64,000 nucleotides of DNA. It comes from Chloranthus sessilifolius. Lineage: Eukaryota; Streptophyta; Magnoliopsida; Chloranthales; Chloranthaceae. The notes below the pieces were generated by a model, which made no database searches, was not told where the DNA came from, and saw nothing but the letters and a program-made list of their open reading frames with translations. Where the stretch lies: assembly GCA_021018995.1 (NCBI GenBank), contig CM037590.1, positions 103,417,097-103,481,096 on the forward strand, given 5' to 3'. Made by a program: the position numbers and the translations under genes. This document shows positions 1-12,804 of the stretch, in pieces. Positions within the stretch are counted from its first letter, which is position 1. Each line of letters begins with the position of its first letter.

Positions 1-617
1 GACGAATCCCAATTCGTTCGATCGAAATTACATAATTCGATCGAACGAATTTAATTCGATCGGTCAAATTCTCACAACAAAATTCTATAGTTCTATTTCT
101 ATACAATTCGATCGATCGAACTACATGTGTCGATCGATCGAAAACTTTTCGTTCGATCGAAATCACTTTCGATCGAACGAATTTCTCAGGACTTCGTGTT
201 TTCCATTTTTTAATGTCATTTCGATCGATCAAACCATAATTCGATCGATCGAAATGAGCAGATTTCGCTCAATTTTGGTTTTTTTTTTTTTTCACCCCTG
301 ATTTCTTCTCACTTTGAATCTATCTCACTTTCTTATGATTCTCCATACGAACACGCACCAATTCAACTCTCCATAACACAAACTAGAACATGCATTCATA
401 TTCCATACCTTGCTCCCACGAATCCTCTTCCGTGGTTCAAAATCGAAACTAGGGTTTCACTAAGTGGCCGCAGTTCGTTCTGGCCTCCAATTAATCCGTC
501 GTTGCATTGATGATGAATGAATCGATCACACAATGGTGAGCATTCAACCCTAGGTTTCGCCCTCTTTCCTCTTAACTCTCAATCATAAGCATTTAATAGC
601 TTATTAAATGCCCTAGG

Positions 618-620
<3 letters not shown>
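1..620 (-). repeat. Truncated LTR fragment with CGATCGATCG palindromes
   Basis: The first 260 bases carry about ten copies of short self-complementary words such as TTCGATCGATCGAA. Pyrimidine-rich leader-like sequence follows. The same arrangement (palindrome cluster, then a TCTTCC-rich stretch) occurs inside the LTRs of the 49705-61705 element, so this is read as part of a related minus-strand LTR cut by the window edge and by the AT repeat at 621. No LTR terminus is visible. No gene is seen. Confidence 0.5.

Positions 621-668
<48 letters not shown>
621..668. repeat. (TA)n microsatellite
   Basis: An uninterrupted TA dinucleotide run of about 46 bases. It marks the break between the LTR fragment on the left and unrelated sequence (669-850) in which I recognise nothing. 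Confidence 0.95.
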
Positions 669-671
<3 letters not shown>

Positions 672-852
672 AGTTCCTAAACTTGGGTGTACCGCAGTTA
701 TACCGAGGTATTGTGTGCGAGAGTCCCCTTGCTCCCACATCCAGTCTAAATAAGATCGATCTGGTCCGTTGGATTTGATCTATAGACATTACATCATTGA
801 TAAAGGGGTCCTCAGTGCATGATCCGTCGACACGCACACTGAGTCTCACGGA

Positions 853-1086
853 TCAAAGCCCAAAAGGTTGGGACATTACAGGTTGCAATTCCCCAAGGCC
901 TAACTGCTCATAAACAGAGTATGGAATTAAGTTCACACTGGCTCCCAAGTCCAAAAGTGCTTTGTTAATTTCATGTCCCCCTATTACGCATGAAACTGTT
1001 GGGACTTCGGGGTCCTTAAGTTTTGGTGGGGCATCAAGTTTCAAAATTGAACTGACTTGGTCGATCAGAAACACATTCTTAGACAC
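853..1086 (-). pseudogene. Retropepsin (protease) fragment of a Ty3/gypsy element
   Basis: A 77-codon open stretch contains ALLDLGASVNLIPYSVY. This is the plant gypsy form of the retropepsin active-site loop (D-x-G-A/S-x-N/S-x-x), preceded by a CVIGGHEINKALLD strand typical of Tat/Athila-type proteases. The protein would cut Gag-Pol inside the retrotransposon particle. It lies downstream of the gag pieces at 1114-2818 on the same strand. Reverse transcriptase should follow below 850 but is missing, so the element is truncated here. Confidence 0.8.
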
Positions 1087-1113
1087 ATGGGTACAAGATT
1101 TTCTCTTTCACGT

Positions 1114-2818
1114 TCACAAGTCTTTTAAAAACTTGGTATAGGCTGGAACTTGATTTATTGCTTCCAACTGAGGGAGATTAATTTTAACTTGCTTAAACAT
1201 CTCCATGACACCATCCATCTTAGAATGCCCTTTTCCTAACCTTGAAGGTGGGGTAACGCATTCAGGAAAGGGTGCCTTCGGCACATGAGAATTGTTCTCC
1301 GATGATGGAGTCTTTGTAAACTCGACTTTTTCACTATTATCTTTACTAACAAGAGAATCCTTTTCGTCACTTTTCTGAAACTCTTGCTCCACCAAATCAT
1401 TAGATTCGGTAGGTGCCTCGACATGATTATCTATCATGCGACCACTTCGCAAGACAGTAACTGCTTTAACATGGTAACTGGTAGATGGGCCTTCACCAGA
1501 AGATCCTTGGTTTCACAGATTGTTGAAAGTTTGACTGGGGAGTCTCCCTTCTTTCTTTTGACTTATAGAGTTAGACAGTTGTCCAATCTTATTTTCCAAC
1601 TTAGGTATGGATTGAGCTTGAGTCTAAAGAGTTTGTAGGGCACTCAAAACTTTGTCTTCGAAATCTGGGCCTCGCGATATAGGGGCATCTGTATGATGAG
1701 AATTCTGATTTTGGCGAAAATCAAAATTAAGAGCTTGACGGAAAATTGGTCGTCCATTTTGAACGTTAGTTTGAGGGTGTTGATTGACAGGTCCTACATG
1801 ATTAGATCCATGCCATCCTAAATTAGGATGATTTCTCCAACCTAGATCATAGATATTGTTGGAGAAAGGATTCCTATCGTGCCTTTGATAAGAGTTAGTG
1901 AAAGCATTCATTGGCATTATGCCCCATGTGATGACACACGGAACAAATGTTAGGAACAGCTGGCGATTTAGATGACTGAGAAGCTGCTAGTAGCATATTC
2001 ATTTGGCTCGATAACACATCCACCTTGCTAGATAAATAAGATGAATTATTGGCCTCATACATTCCTTCTTTAGTGATTGTATTGGTCTAGATGATATATC
2101 CACAGGCACGCGACCCAGTGTCACACCCTGCATGGAATTTTCGCTCAGATTTTCAAACAACACCCAAATTTCTCTTTCATCTTTCACAATGTATGAACCA
2201 CCACATGATGCATCGATCATGCATCTTTCTTTTGGAATTAGTCAATTGTAAAAAATTTGGACTTGTTGCCATTTGGGGACTTGATGATGTGGACATTTTT
2301 GGAGCAGATCCTTGAATCTATCCCAACATTCATGGAATGTTTCTCCTTGATGTTGAGCAAACATGAGAATTTTCTGATGCATTTCGTTGGTTTTACTGAT
2401 CGAAAAATAATTTTTTTTAAATTCCTTTTGCAACACATCCCAGCTTGTGAATGGAAGAACCCAGACCTTAGCCATATCCCTAAGAGAAAAAGGAAAAAAC
2501 TTCAACCTTGTTATTTCATCCGACACATTGTTAACGCTAAACATCTTGCACATGCTAAGGAACTCGGTCAAATGAGAATATGGGTTTTCATTTCTCAACC
2601 CATTAAATATGGCAGCATTTGAATCATAGCAGATTTAAACTCATTGGTTTCTTGGAATCGATGGATGATTAATGCAATATTGATCTTCATACGGTCTCGG
2701 GTTATAATAATCACATAGAGTTCTCTGCCCATTCGATGGGTCATCATCATGATTTTCTCTTCTTTCATCATTATTATAGTTATCATGTCCCCCCACCTCC
2801 TTGTCTGTTGTCAGCCAT
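1114..2818 (-). pseudogene. Decayed gag of a Tat/Athila-type Ty3/gypsy retrotransposon
   Basis: Gag would form the cytoplasmic virus-like particle. The ATG is at 2818 and reads MADNRQGGGG before a frameshift at the C6 run near 2790. Gag-homology blocks follow in different frames: 2242-2598 (LKFFPFSLRDMAKVW and a GETFHECWDRFKDLL helix, the retrotransposon gag domain), 1999-2220 (IDASCGGSYIVKDE, typical of the region after the gag domain), 1624-1917 (DLGWRNHPNLGW, the NPGWRNHPNFSW signature of Tat/Athila gag) and 1114-1452 (acidic linker before protease). At least four frame changes show that it is dead. Confidence 0.85.
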
Positions 2819-3023
2819 AATTTCAGAATTAACAAGACGCTGATTTGTACGATTTTCTCTACACGATTTCTCGATCTCGAAGTTCAAAGCTTGTAATGTA
2901 GGTCTATGAGAATGAGTAAAGCTCATGCACTAAGTAAATCCTAACAAAGACACACCTTAAAAACATGCGTAAGAGGAAGGAAAAAAAAACACTAAACACC
3001 CCTAAAAATTAATAAATTCTTTT

Positions 3024-3046
3024 GCTCCTCGACAACAGCGTAAAAA
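3024..3046 (-). other. Degenerate primer-binding site, tRNA-Asp type
   Basis: Read on the minus strand this is TTACGCTGTTGTCGAGGAGC. It resembles the GGCGCCGTTGCCGGGGA primer-binding site used by Tat/Athila elements, and it sits between the gag leader and the LTR, where a PBS should be. Several mismatches are present, so the call is tentative. Confidence 0.45.
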
Positions 3047-4260
3047 CTTAATCGTTTATAAGAGTGTAATCTTACAAGTGCACAAGATCGTAAAATACGG
3101 GCAAATATTACGGATGTCGAACTACTAGGGAGCAAATAAATTACTAATTCATACGATTGTTACTCCTAAATTTTACCAAAGTTGGAAGGGTTTTGATGAT
3201 GAAATTAATGCTACTTGATAAAACACAATTAAACAATTAATAACTAACTAGATGAGGCACAATTAATGAAAGAAATAAAGATGAAGACGATATTCAAGGA
3301 TACAACTATGCCCTAGATTCGGAAATTCCCTCTCTTCAATTTAATCAAACTTATCTCACAATCATCTACCCTTGTCTCACTACAAGCAAAATAAATCGAA
3401 AATAATATGATCACAGATTCATGCATACATTATCCTAGCTATTTCGATGCACTCACGAATGATATGAGTAGTGCACAAGGTATAACAGATCATTAATAAA
3501 CAACGATAACAAGTTAATTAATCATAGGGCATCCTATATTAATCTACAAGATTAATCTAGGTTTTGAGATAATCCTTCTACGCTCACTGGTCTACAAGAT
3601 GAATGAGTATAGACGGATTTACAATGTAAGCCTAGTATTCAATTAGAACAACTCAGCCCTATGATTCAAGATTGAAAATAAGCATGGAAAACTGAAGGAA
3701 AACCATTTACCCATCTAGGGTTCGCTTTCTCTTTGAATAAGAGACTTAGCCTCTCATCTACAATCTACGCATTACACACTGATCCGGTATCTCCAACATG
3801 ATACTACAATATTAATTGTTGAATTGTTTTGCAAAAGATTTGAAATGTTTACAACTATTGAATGAGAAAGGCTTAAGGAAAAAAATGAAGAAATAAAAAC
3901 TAATCCAGCCCCCTCTAACCTAATTACAATGTTCTATTTATAAGCTAATTACAAAGACAAGAAATTCTAGCCATCTGCATACATTTCTGAACACTTGAAG
4001 CAGCTCAAGGGCCCATTTTCGAATCTAGGCTCATGGCAGAACTTTTTTTTGCCTTGGTTTATGGCTGTATTTCTCTGCATTTTGTTTCTTTATTTGCAGC
4101 ATCATCCTGTTGTTTGCCACCAAGTGTCTCTGGCCTTGTATTTGTCACGCCTTTCACTCCTTTGAGGCTTCTTCTTTATCTGCTACTTGCTTTCGCTTGG
4201 AATTTATGCTTATTGTCCCCTTTAGATGCTTTTTATTCATAACCTACATTCTGCCCACAA
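3047..4260 (-). repeat. Probable 5' LTR of the left-hand Tat/Athila-type element
   Basis: It lies upstream of gag on the minus strand. A minus-strand TATAAATA box is at about 3935-3945. Near the PBS end the minus strand reads GTTCGACATCC, then CTTGTGCACTTGTAAG. The plus-strand LTR at 62150-63490 has the equivalent words (GTTCGACACCC, CATGTGCACTTGCAAGG), which supports a common LTR type. The outer boundary near 4260 is a guess. The 69-codon hydrophobic ORF at 4033-4242 lies inside it and is not taken as a gene. Confidence 0.5.
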
Positions 4261-4824
4261 TTCACTAAACTAAAGAAATCATCAGTAATGACCTTGTTTA
4301 AAGACCATAAAATATTACTTTGGGTACTTAATTTGGTCTCTTTTGGAGACCGATCATACCTTAATTTGATAAATTAAGGAAAATTACTAAATATGAGATA
4401 AGAGAATGAATTTTGTAATATCAAAGTCTCGATCAAAGCTTGACTAACTCCAAATTAGATGACCCTAAATAGACCACCAATTAATCCATTTTGGTGGAAA
4501 ACATGGCTACACACTATATGTGTGCAACCAATGACTGACATTGACTCTGCCTTAATAATTTGTTTGACATAATTGGAGAGATAGACCTCTTCTGTAACCC
4601 TACTAAATTATTTATGAAATATAAGTCCTCGGTGGACTTTGAATTATGGCAACACTAAGTATAATGTAAACTGATTCAGGAAATTAGTATGCCTAGTGAT
4701 CATATTATACATATATATGGGATCAAAATATTTACAGTGATTAATGTGATAGATCCTAAGATTCAAACTGATTGAACTGGACTTGAAACTTGACTGAATT
4801 GTTGAATTATCGTATTTGAATCCG

Positions 4825-5012
4825 AACCCGATATTGATTGAAACTCGTATTTGATTTGAAACCGATATTTGATGGAACTCGTAATTGAATCTGAACCCGA
4901 TATTGATTGGAACTCGTATTTGAATCCAAACTCAATATTGATTGAAACTCGTATTTGATTTGAAACCGATATTTGATGGAACTCGTAATTAAACCCAATC
5001 ACTGATTGAATC
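4825..5012 (+). repeat. Two-copy tandem repeat, period about 105 bp
   Basis: The segment ATTGATTGAAACTCGTATTT with its following GAAACCGATATTTGATGGAA occurs at about 4833 and again at about 4938, with shorter related units between (GAACCCGATATTGATTGG). It lies in the LTR remnant. The ORFs across it on the minus strand are low-complexity shadows. Confidence 0.8.
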
Positions 5013-5104
5013 ATTAATTTTTTATATAGATTGAGATTGAATATGGAGATTGAATGAATTATTGATTTTTGATATAGATTGAGATTGAATCCAAAGATTG
5101 ATTG

Positions 5105-5410
5105 AATTGTTAAATATTTGATGTATTTTGAATATTAAATATTGAATATTGATTATTGAATCAAATATTAAATATCGAATATTGAATATTGAATATTGAA
5201 CATTGAATATCGATTATTGAATCGATTATTGAATATCAAATATTGAACATTGAATATCAATCATTGAATCGAGTATTGAGTATTGAGTATTGAGTATTGA
5301 GTATTGAATATTGAATATTAAATATCGAATATCGGTTTGGTTATTGAACATGGAATTATTGAATATTGAACTTTGAATCTTGAACATTGAATGAACTATT
5401 GACCTTAATA
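5105..5410 (+). repeat. ATTGA/ATATTGAAT simple-sequence tract
   Basis: About 300 bases built from ATTGAATATT, ATTGAGT and ATTGAAC words. It is a degenerate minisatellite with no coding value. Confidence 0.9.
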
Positions 5411-6990
5411 TTGATTTATTGATAACGTATGTTGAAAACTCTAAAGTGGAAAGATGATACTGCATTGATTATTAAACCTTACAAAGCTGACCACTATTCT
5501 TGCTAACGGGCACTATGACTGACTCATATTTAGACGAGTTTGAAATGTCAGCTAAGGATTTGGTCTCTTTAGACCAACAGGGTCATTGATCTTTATCTTG
5601 ATTGACTAAATGACAAAAAGTGTCAGCCTTTGTTTACGCGGCATTGGCAATTGATATTGATATCAGACCATGGTTTGTATTTAGTATCGCATCGAAATAA
5701 ATAAAAGACATTAATAAATCATCAAACCAACTGCATTAAACTAATTATCTAATATTATTAATTTTGTGGGGATATATCTGAACAATTATTTAATCATGAA
5801 TAAATCATGATTAAATTGCAATGAAGCAACCTGATACTTCTTGTTGACATTGTTTGAATGGTAGATTGGTAACTAAATTTGATACGTTACTGTTGATATT
5901 TGTAGAATTTGTACTAATAGAATAGATGATTGAAAATCAAACTTGGCATTGCTTTATTGATATTGATAATTGGAATTATGATTGACCATGTCTTGAAAAT
6001 GGGAAATTGAATGATCACTTTGTATCAAAGGGATCCTTGAATATTATCATCATTGTCTCATTAGTGCTTAATGAGTCATTGTTGGATAAATTGATAGATT
6101 TGGAACTGAGATATCTGGATATGGTGTTATTGATCAGATAGACAACTGATGAATTTGACTGAAAACATTAGCTAAATTATGTGAAACTATTGGAATGCAT
6201 TAATAAATCTAGCTAATATTTTATTAAGTTTCATCACTTACGTCGTTTCATGACAAAAAATTTTAGAGACAGGATAAACGTCACCCAACCATAGCTAGAC
6301 GGAGCGGTCGAGTAAAGATTTAGAAGGACCCATTGTGCTGAAAGCGTTTAACTCAATTTATCTAAGGAGTTACCAGCACATACATGGACGGACCATGTGA
6401 CACTTACACTGGATTTTGATATTGTATAGTTGCTTTATTTTTGTTTAAGACTAGTTTGGTTTATTATTTTATAAAACCCTTGGTCTCATTGTAAATATCA
6501 GACTTCGAAGTTATTTTGATTGAAACGGTGCATACTTTTGTTTTAGCTTGTCTTTCCTAATAAATGAATAATCAAATTTGAAAACTGACCAGGTTAAGAA
6601 AATGAAATTTTCTGCAATAAATAAACTTTATGTATTTTCTCCGATTTGGGAGAAAATATAGATATTGAACGCCGATAATCGAGGTGTGTCATGTCAACCC
6701 GGCTCGTGGAATGGAATGCGTGGGACGTGAGAGCTGTCCGACATGCGAGGCCAAGGGCCGGGGGCGTGACATTGATAGTCTTCCTTCGACGACCATATCT
6801 TGCCGCTATATCTATGGGCAAAATAATTTCTCTCATTCTTGTTTCAAAATGCATCCATGTTCATTCTCTTTAGAGCATCCATGACAACATTTGATTTCTC
6901 CCCCTCAGGCTTACTATGATCTTTACAATAGAATACTTGTGTTGCTTAAGAAGCAAAGATAAACGGTTCATCTTCTTCTTTTGTATTTCT

Positions 6991-7239
6991 CTATAATCTC
7001 TCTAAATCAATAATCCGCAAATTTGTGTTTGGGTAAACTTTACACCCATTAACACTATCATCCACACATACCCAATCATAATAAAATATTGTTTCTTTGA
7101 AGGCATAGTAATCCAACTCCAAAATTTGTTGGACGACACCATAGTAAATGACATCTTCAACCACGGGGTTTGTGTCGCTAGGGCTTGGCACACATGTAGT
7201 TAAGGCCTTCATAGAGACCCCGCTATTTTGGGTTGTCAA
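6991..7239 (-). pseudogene. CACTA (En/Spm)-associated DUF4216 domain fragment
   Basis: The 82-codon stretch reads TTQNSGVSMKAL, then DTNPVVEDVIYYGVVQQILE and LDYYAFKETIFYYDWV. This follows the consensus of DUF4216, a domain carried by CACTA-type DNA transposons downstream of the TNP2 transposase (QNSGV..., YYGVL.DIIELDY, FKCDWVD). The domain's function is not established. Neither the transposase domain nor CACTA termini were found nearby, so this is an isolated, probably dead remnant. Confidence 0.75.
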
Positions 7240-7299
7240 ATTCTTTTAAGATTTAGCTGTATGAAATTCCTTCCTGATGTGTTTTGTGTTGGGTGCATG

Positions 7300-7660
7300 A
7301 AAACAAGAGGAGAGGGTGCTCTTTAAAACATGAAAAACATCCCTCTTTAAAAGAGTATGAAAAATCATGCTCTTTTAAAGAAGGCTCTTTTTTCCTATTT
7401 CAAAGAGCAACCTCCCTTTCATCTTCTTCCAATCCTCCCACATTTCTATGCAATAACAAAGATCAGTTGCTGCTCTTTTCTAATCTCTCCCAAAGAGCAA
7501 TGCCACACATAGCCTTACCCTCGAACGTTAGAGCGCAGACGCTTTCGATGACAAAGAGCAGTTGCTGCTCTTTTCTACTCTCCCAAAGAGCAATGCCACA
7601 CACAACCTTACCCTCAAATTTTAGAGCATTGGCGCTTTCAATGATTCAGTTGGTGCGAAA
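7300..7660 (+). repeat. Fold-back repeat plus 93-bp tandem duplication
   Basis: 7309-7425 is a nested hairpin built from TGCTCTTTAAAA / TTTTAAAGAGCA words. It is followed by two tandem copies (about 7455-7550 and 7551-7642) of a unit containing GTTGCTGCTCTTTTCTA and CAAAGAGCAATGCCACACA. A second genomic copy of this repeat, split by a solo LTR, is at 44930-45123 and 48061-48140. The 137-codon ORF over this stretch is an artefact of the repeat. Confidence 0.8.
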
Positions 7661-7884
7661 AGAGGTACACTTTTATGAATATAGCGCTAAATTTTAAATT
7701 TTTTTAATACTTTTATGAATAAACAGGAAGGTGAGGCTGAGCTAGGGATTTGAAAGTTCATTGCAGGCTGGGCTTGGAATCATTAGCCTGTCATAGACTC
7801 GATCTAGCTAGGGCCAAGTCTAGAAGCGCGGGAGTAGACTTGGGCTTACCCTAACCTTGCTCAAGCTTGTCCCGTTACCACCCT

Positions 7885-8590
7885 AATGGTTAGCTCTAGG
7901 GCTCTCAACGAGTCAAGCCAACGCAGGAGCTCACTCGGCTCGACTCGAAAAAAATGAGCTCGCAAGTACCTTGAGCTGGGCTCACGAGTCGAGCCAAGCT
8001 ATGAGTTAAGAGCTCGTTTATAAACGAGTTGACTGCTAGCTAGGTAGTCTATAGCTCGACTTGGCTCGACTCGAATCGATGTTAGTTATTTTTAAATATT
8101 TATATTATAAAATTATATATAAATTAAATTATAAAAATATTAAAACAATTAATCCGTAGTAACTTTTAATGATTAAGGATTTTGGATATTTTAGTAAGCT
8201 AACAAATAAAAATTCTAACCTACCTATAAATTCTTAAATCTATCAGCTCAAATCATAATCGCTAACTCTCATCTCCTCTCTACAACTCTGGTCATGCTAG
8301 CTACTTTACAATGAAATACTTTGATTAGATACTTTTAATTAGAAGACTGAAAGTTTTAATTATTTAAATATAAAAAATTAAAATGTAATGAAAAGTAATA
8401 AGAAATAAGTTAAAAATATATATATAACATATTATTCAAAACGACGCAAGCTTGGCTCAAACTTGATAGAGCTGATCACGAAGTTGAGTAGTTTTAGGCT
8501 TGAATATAAAAGGGAAAAAGGTCGACCTTAAGCTAACCCAGCTTGGCTCGAACTCCGCTAGCTCATCGCTCGTCATGCACACCAAAAATG
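7885..8590. repeat. GAGCTCGACTCG-rich dispersed repeat with inverted arms
   Basis: 7890-8080 holds many GGCTCGACTCG, GAGCTCG and AAACGAGTT words. 8440-8580 holds the matching CTTGGCTCAAACTTGA / CAGCTTGGCTCGAAC arm around an AT-rich middle. Such CTCGAGC repeats are widespread non-coding fold-back elements in plants. Ends and target duplication could not be fixed. Confidence 0.55.
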
Positions 8591-8697
8591 AGAAAAAAAA
8601 TATCATCGACTGGACGGAGGATCTAGAAGTAGGGAGTAAAAATAAAGCCGATACACTATCCACTAATCTAAAATCGTGCATCCATAGTTGATCATAT

Positions 8698-8706
8698 TTT
8701 ATTTTA
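8698..8706 (+). repeat. Left 9-bp target-site duplication of the Mutator-like element
   Basis: TTTATTTTA here is repeated exactly at 21526-21534, directly outside the matching terminal sequences. Confidence 0.75.
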
Positions 8707-8818
8707 GGTTTTTTTGTATATACCCCCCCTGAGATATGCTGATATTGCATCAAACACCCTGAATTATGGGTATTTATTCTGCAGCCATTACTTTTGTATT
8801 TTTGTTTCATATACCCCC

Positions 8819-11800
8819 TGTGACAGCCCGACTTTTCCCCTTCTCATAAATGAGAAAGGTCTCACTGTCGGATCACCTAACATGATCCTGCCATACAAGG
8901 GCATCGTGTACAAAGTGTTACATATGCGGAAGCGAATTGAACTAACTCTGATACGTAGAAATATGGCAGCAACTGATATTTATTTATTTATCTAAAGCAG
9001 CAAACTGAATAGGAATATAAATAGAAACCTATACATGAAGTAGTAAACTATCTCAAATCACATTGCTGTTTATACATATTTAATATTTAAAAACAAATCT
9101 CTCTCTCTCAAACCTCTCAAGGAAAGAAGTCCTCCGTAGAACCTTCCACCTCGTCCTCCTCCTCAGACTGGTAGGTAGGATCAGCTTCGTGCTCAGGGTC
9201 ACGAGCAATATTTGCCGCTAAGACATGAAGTCGTAGGATGAGCTATCATCAAAGCTCAGCAGGAAAATTTAAGGTGCTAAGTTATATGTTAGATTTCTAA
9301 TTCACTTCTAAATGCATAAATTATAAAATTAAACACATTATATCTCACCTTGTATCTATTCTAGCAACATTTAGCATTTATTCTAGCGGCATATAGTATA
9401 ACAAGCAATAAATCATGCAAATATTGTATCATGCCGACAGATTCATGCTGAACAAATACGAGGAATCATACTGGCAATGAATCATGCTAGACAATTACAG
9501 AAATCATACTGAAACAAGACATATACAAGAAACAAGAAAATCAAGCTCCGGAGTTAGCGGGATCACTTATCAAGCTCTCGAGTTAGCGGGATCACTTGGA
9601 CCGAGAAAATCAAGCTCCCGAGTTAACGGGATCACTTGAATGAGATATCAAGCTCTCGAGTTAGCGGCATCACTTGGGCGAGATATCAAGCTCCCGAGTT
9701 AGCGGCATCACTTGGACGAGATATCAAGCTCCCGAGTTAGCAGGATCACTTGGACGAGATATCAAGCTCCCGAGTTGGTGGGATCACTTGTTTCAAGATG
9801 AAACAAATACGTATACATGACATCAAGGATAACAGGACATGAATAATGCATGGTAACATATATGCAAGCACATCGTGAACAGATATTATATAGTAAAATT
9901 GATTTGAATAATTGAACTCACATGATCATATATAACTGCAATTATTATAATCATTGATATTCATGTATCCAAGCTGAACTAGCACCATAATTATGTAAAG
10001 CAAACATCAAGTCTGTAGCTCTCGAAGCTGATCTAACACCATCAGTCATACTCATACTTTGAAAACTAGCATGTGCATATATTAATCATACATAACATTT
10101 GAACGTACATCATTATTCATCAACATTCATTAAAACTGATCTAGTAACATCATTACGTAACCCATATATAGAACTGAACTATTTTGTCATTGCATAATCG
10201 TATATCGAACTGAATTTCATAGCATGATCGTATGTAATACTGATCTTATTACCATCATACAGAACTAGCATATTTATTCATTAAAACCATCATGAGTCAA
10301 GTCATGCAAAAATACTCATTTCAACTTACTCTATCATCATTATCAATACTGACATGAGCATAGTTAAATAAAAATCCTAAGTATCATATCATCAGTATAC
10401 TATACATCGAGCATCATGAATAATTATACAAAAGCGTATGTCTAAACTGATCTTCTCGTCATCATGCACTACTATACATCCAACTGAATTTAGCTTTTTC
10501 ATGCCTAACCATTCATTGAACTGAACTTTAATAAGCATATGGGATCATCCATCAAAACTAACTAAATGGGCGTTTCATCTAGCTAACATAGCTTAGTGAG
10601 GTAAAAGTATTTATGTTAACTAACTTGATCAAAGCTGGTTCATCACTGAGTTGTACTTAGCACAATCTTTTGACATGCTCTCGTATATCAGATCTAGATA
10701 TCAGATTTACACTAGTTATCGAATATCTTTATCTTTACATAAACTACACCAGCATATATGGAACCATTCATCATACTAGTTAACACGAGTTATGAGATAT
10801 CTCTACATCTTTTATATTATCTTGTTAATATTCTATCAAAAGAAAATAAGACATGACGGAGACTAAGATAGATCAGGTCTGCACATCGTCATGCACTCAT
10901 GGAACTTGTAGACAATAACTACTATACCAAATTAACTAACAATCTTCATTTTATACCAGGCCGATAGATATATCAATCATCATCGTTCAATCCGACATGC
11001 ATCTATGTAGGTATCTAGTGTACTCATAGTATCCATATACACCACTGTCAATTTGGCATCACTGTGCAATCATAGACATCTAATCATGGACATCCTTTAT
11101 CTATTAGTTATTCTCAGATGCATATAATTCTTGATCATGTATCGAATAGAAATACTGATAAATATATGGAGGCATCATGAGCATGATCAAGTTATACTGA
11201 CTATACAACACAATTATCGTGCTATTCAGAAGTGCAATGAAATACTAAAATATAAGTTAGCAAGGTAATCTCCCTACCTTATACCAGGCTTATGTGTAAC
11301 TGGTTACCCGTGCACGCATGTCTTCAAGCAAACTCGTCATGTGCACTAAATACCTAGGATTTATGGTCATAATTTTAGTAATTTTAATAGTTTATTGGGT
11401 CAACATAGACCCCAAATATGAACCATTTATGGTCCCAAGTCTCATGGTCAAGCTCAGCAAGTCATCCCAGCACAAACCCCTGACAGAGGTATCACCAAAT
11501 GTGTCAGATGCAGGGTTGCTGCGACAAGCAACATAGGTTGCCGCGGTAAGCTTTGCAGCTGAGCATATTGCCGTGACTTGTCACCAATTTTTGACCTCTT
11601 AAACATTGGATTCAGAAATTTGCTCCTTCATAAACGTTGTAGGGCTCGTTGTCCCATTTCCAACGCATTAAGAATCGTGCCAATCTGAGTTCGGGATAAA
11701 ATGTTATGATCAAAATATTGACCAATAGTCTGAGCACAATGCTTGTTGCGGCAAGCTTGAGCACCTTGCCGTGGAAAGCCTATTAGACTTGGCTTGCCGG

Positions 11801-12791
11801 GGTGTTTTCTGCTCCACTTTGGCTTCTTTTAACTTAGGCAATTGGCTGGTTATTCATATATTATATATATATATATATATATATTGTATAGAAAATTGAA
11901 GTTTTTTATTCATTTTTGTGCGAAATTTTTGGTGTAGTTTTTATGAGCCACATGGGTTCCGAATCCATTTCAAATTGTGATTCGTGTTGCCGATTTGTTC
12001 TTAGTGAATCGACACCATAGATGTATAATTTATCTAAATTAACTACTGACCTAACCTATTCTATTTGTTTATGGCATACCTTAATGTGGACACGAGGTTA
12101 CAACGCCGACTTAGTAGCGAGTTCTCCGAGCTCGAAGAATGAGGACCGAACTTACGTGACTGTATCGTTGGTTCACTTTGTGATCGCACGTTTCTTTTCT
12201 CTACAATTTACTGAGATTTATTTAACTGGCTGTGAATACAGGTATCGGCAGAGTTGGGTTGTGGAGGAATGGAAATAGTAGGACGAAGAAGGCTCTCTTG
12301 CACTTTTATAATATCTCAGCTGCCCTTTACATGCATGGGTTTGTATGATGACTCATGACATCGTGTAAGCAAGAAAAAAAGCAAGGAGCTTATCAGCTCT
12401 TTCAGGTTAATACTCCCTGCACAACAAGCACTTAGTATGTAGGTGTATAGCAAGAAAGACAAAATAAGGCTACAGCCATATAAGCCAAATCAATGCTTTG
12501 GTTAAGTGCAAAACTAGTATACCCACGGGGTCTAATTTCACATAGAAAGCATGTATACCTGTTCAGCTATGTTCAACTATTTTATTCCTTCTATTTGCTG
12601 GAAATAAATGTCAAGTATACCTCTGTTATACTTAACTTATAAACTCGGGTTCTAACTTTGTATCTCTGCTCTAACTCCCTGTATAACCAACTTTGCTAAC
12701 ATTGGCGGGACCATCAAATCTTAGCTTTTTATCAGGTTTGACCACACACTATCAGGTCAGACCAATATCTACCAAACTTGTAACTGTTACA
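8819..12791 (-). repeat. Element A 3' LTR
   Basis: It spans 3973 bases, from TGTGACAGCC to TGTTACA. It is the 3' LTR because the polypurine tract adjoins its right edge. It contains a seven-copy minisatellite (9541-9790), an AT microsatellite (11863-11884) and a 72-codon ORF at 11318-11536 with a hydrophobic segment. That ORF also occurs in the other LTR, and there is no reason to think it is expressed as protein. Confidence 0.93.
9541..9790 (+). repeat. Seven-copy LTR minisatellite
   Basis: The unit is about 38 bp with core AAGCTCCCGAGTTAGCGGGA followed by TCACTTGGACGAGATATC. Seven copies are here and six in the partner LTR (16251-16462), so copy number has changed since insertion. Confidence 0.92.
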
Positions 12792-12804
12792 TTCTCCCCT
12801 ACTT
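12792..12804 (-). other. Element A polypurine tract
   Basis: The minus strand reads AGTAGGGGAGAA immediately before the LTR start TGTAACAGT. This is the primer site for plus-strand DNA synthesis. Confidence 0.85.

Larger units (their letters stand above)
4261..6771 (+). repeat. Plus-strand gypsy LTR remnant
   Basis: The right end reads CGAGGTGTGTCATGTCAACC, then a run ending GGGCCGGGGGCGTGACA at 6771. This is the common 3' end of Tekay-type plant LTRs (...GGGGCGTGACA). Upstream, 6240-6420 has the matching acceptor-like and ACATGGACGGACCATGTGACA stretch. I could not find the left terminus or a convincing target duplication, and no PBS follows. It contains the tandem and simple repeats listed next and no coding sequence. 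Confidence 0.5.

Noticed and set aside
4033..4242. Hydrophobic 69-codon ORF resembling a small membrane protein
   Set aside because: It lies inside a probable LTR, has no recognisable family, and T-rich DNA easily gives such hydrophobic runs.
7284..7697. 137-codon ORF
   Set aside because: It spans a fold-back and a tandem duplication that recur non-coding at 44930-48140.
9541..9790. CRISPR-like regular repeats
   Set aside because: The units are contiguous without unique spacers, inside a plant LTR. It is a minisatellite.
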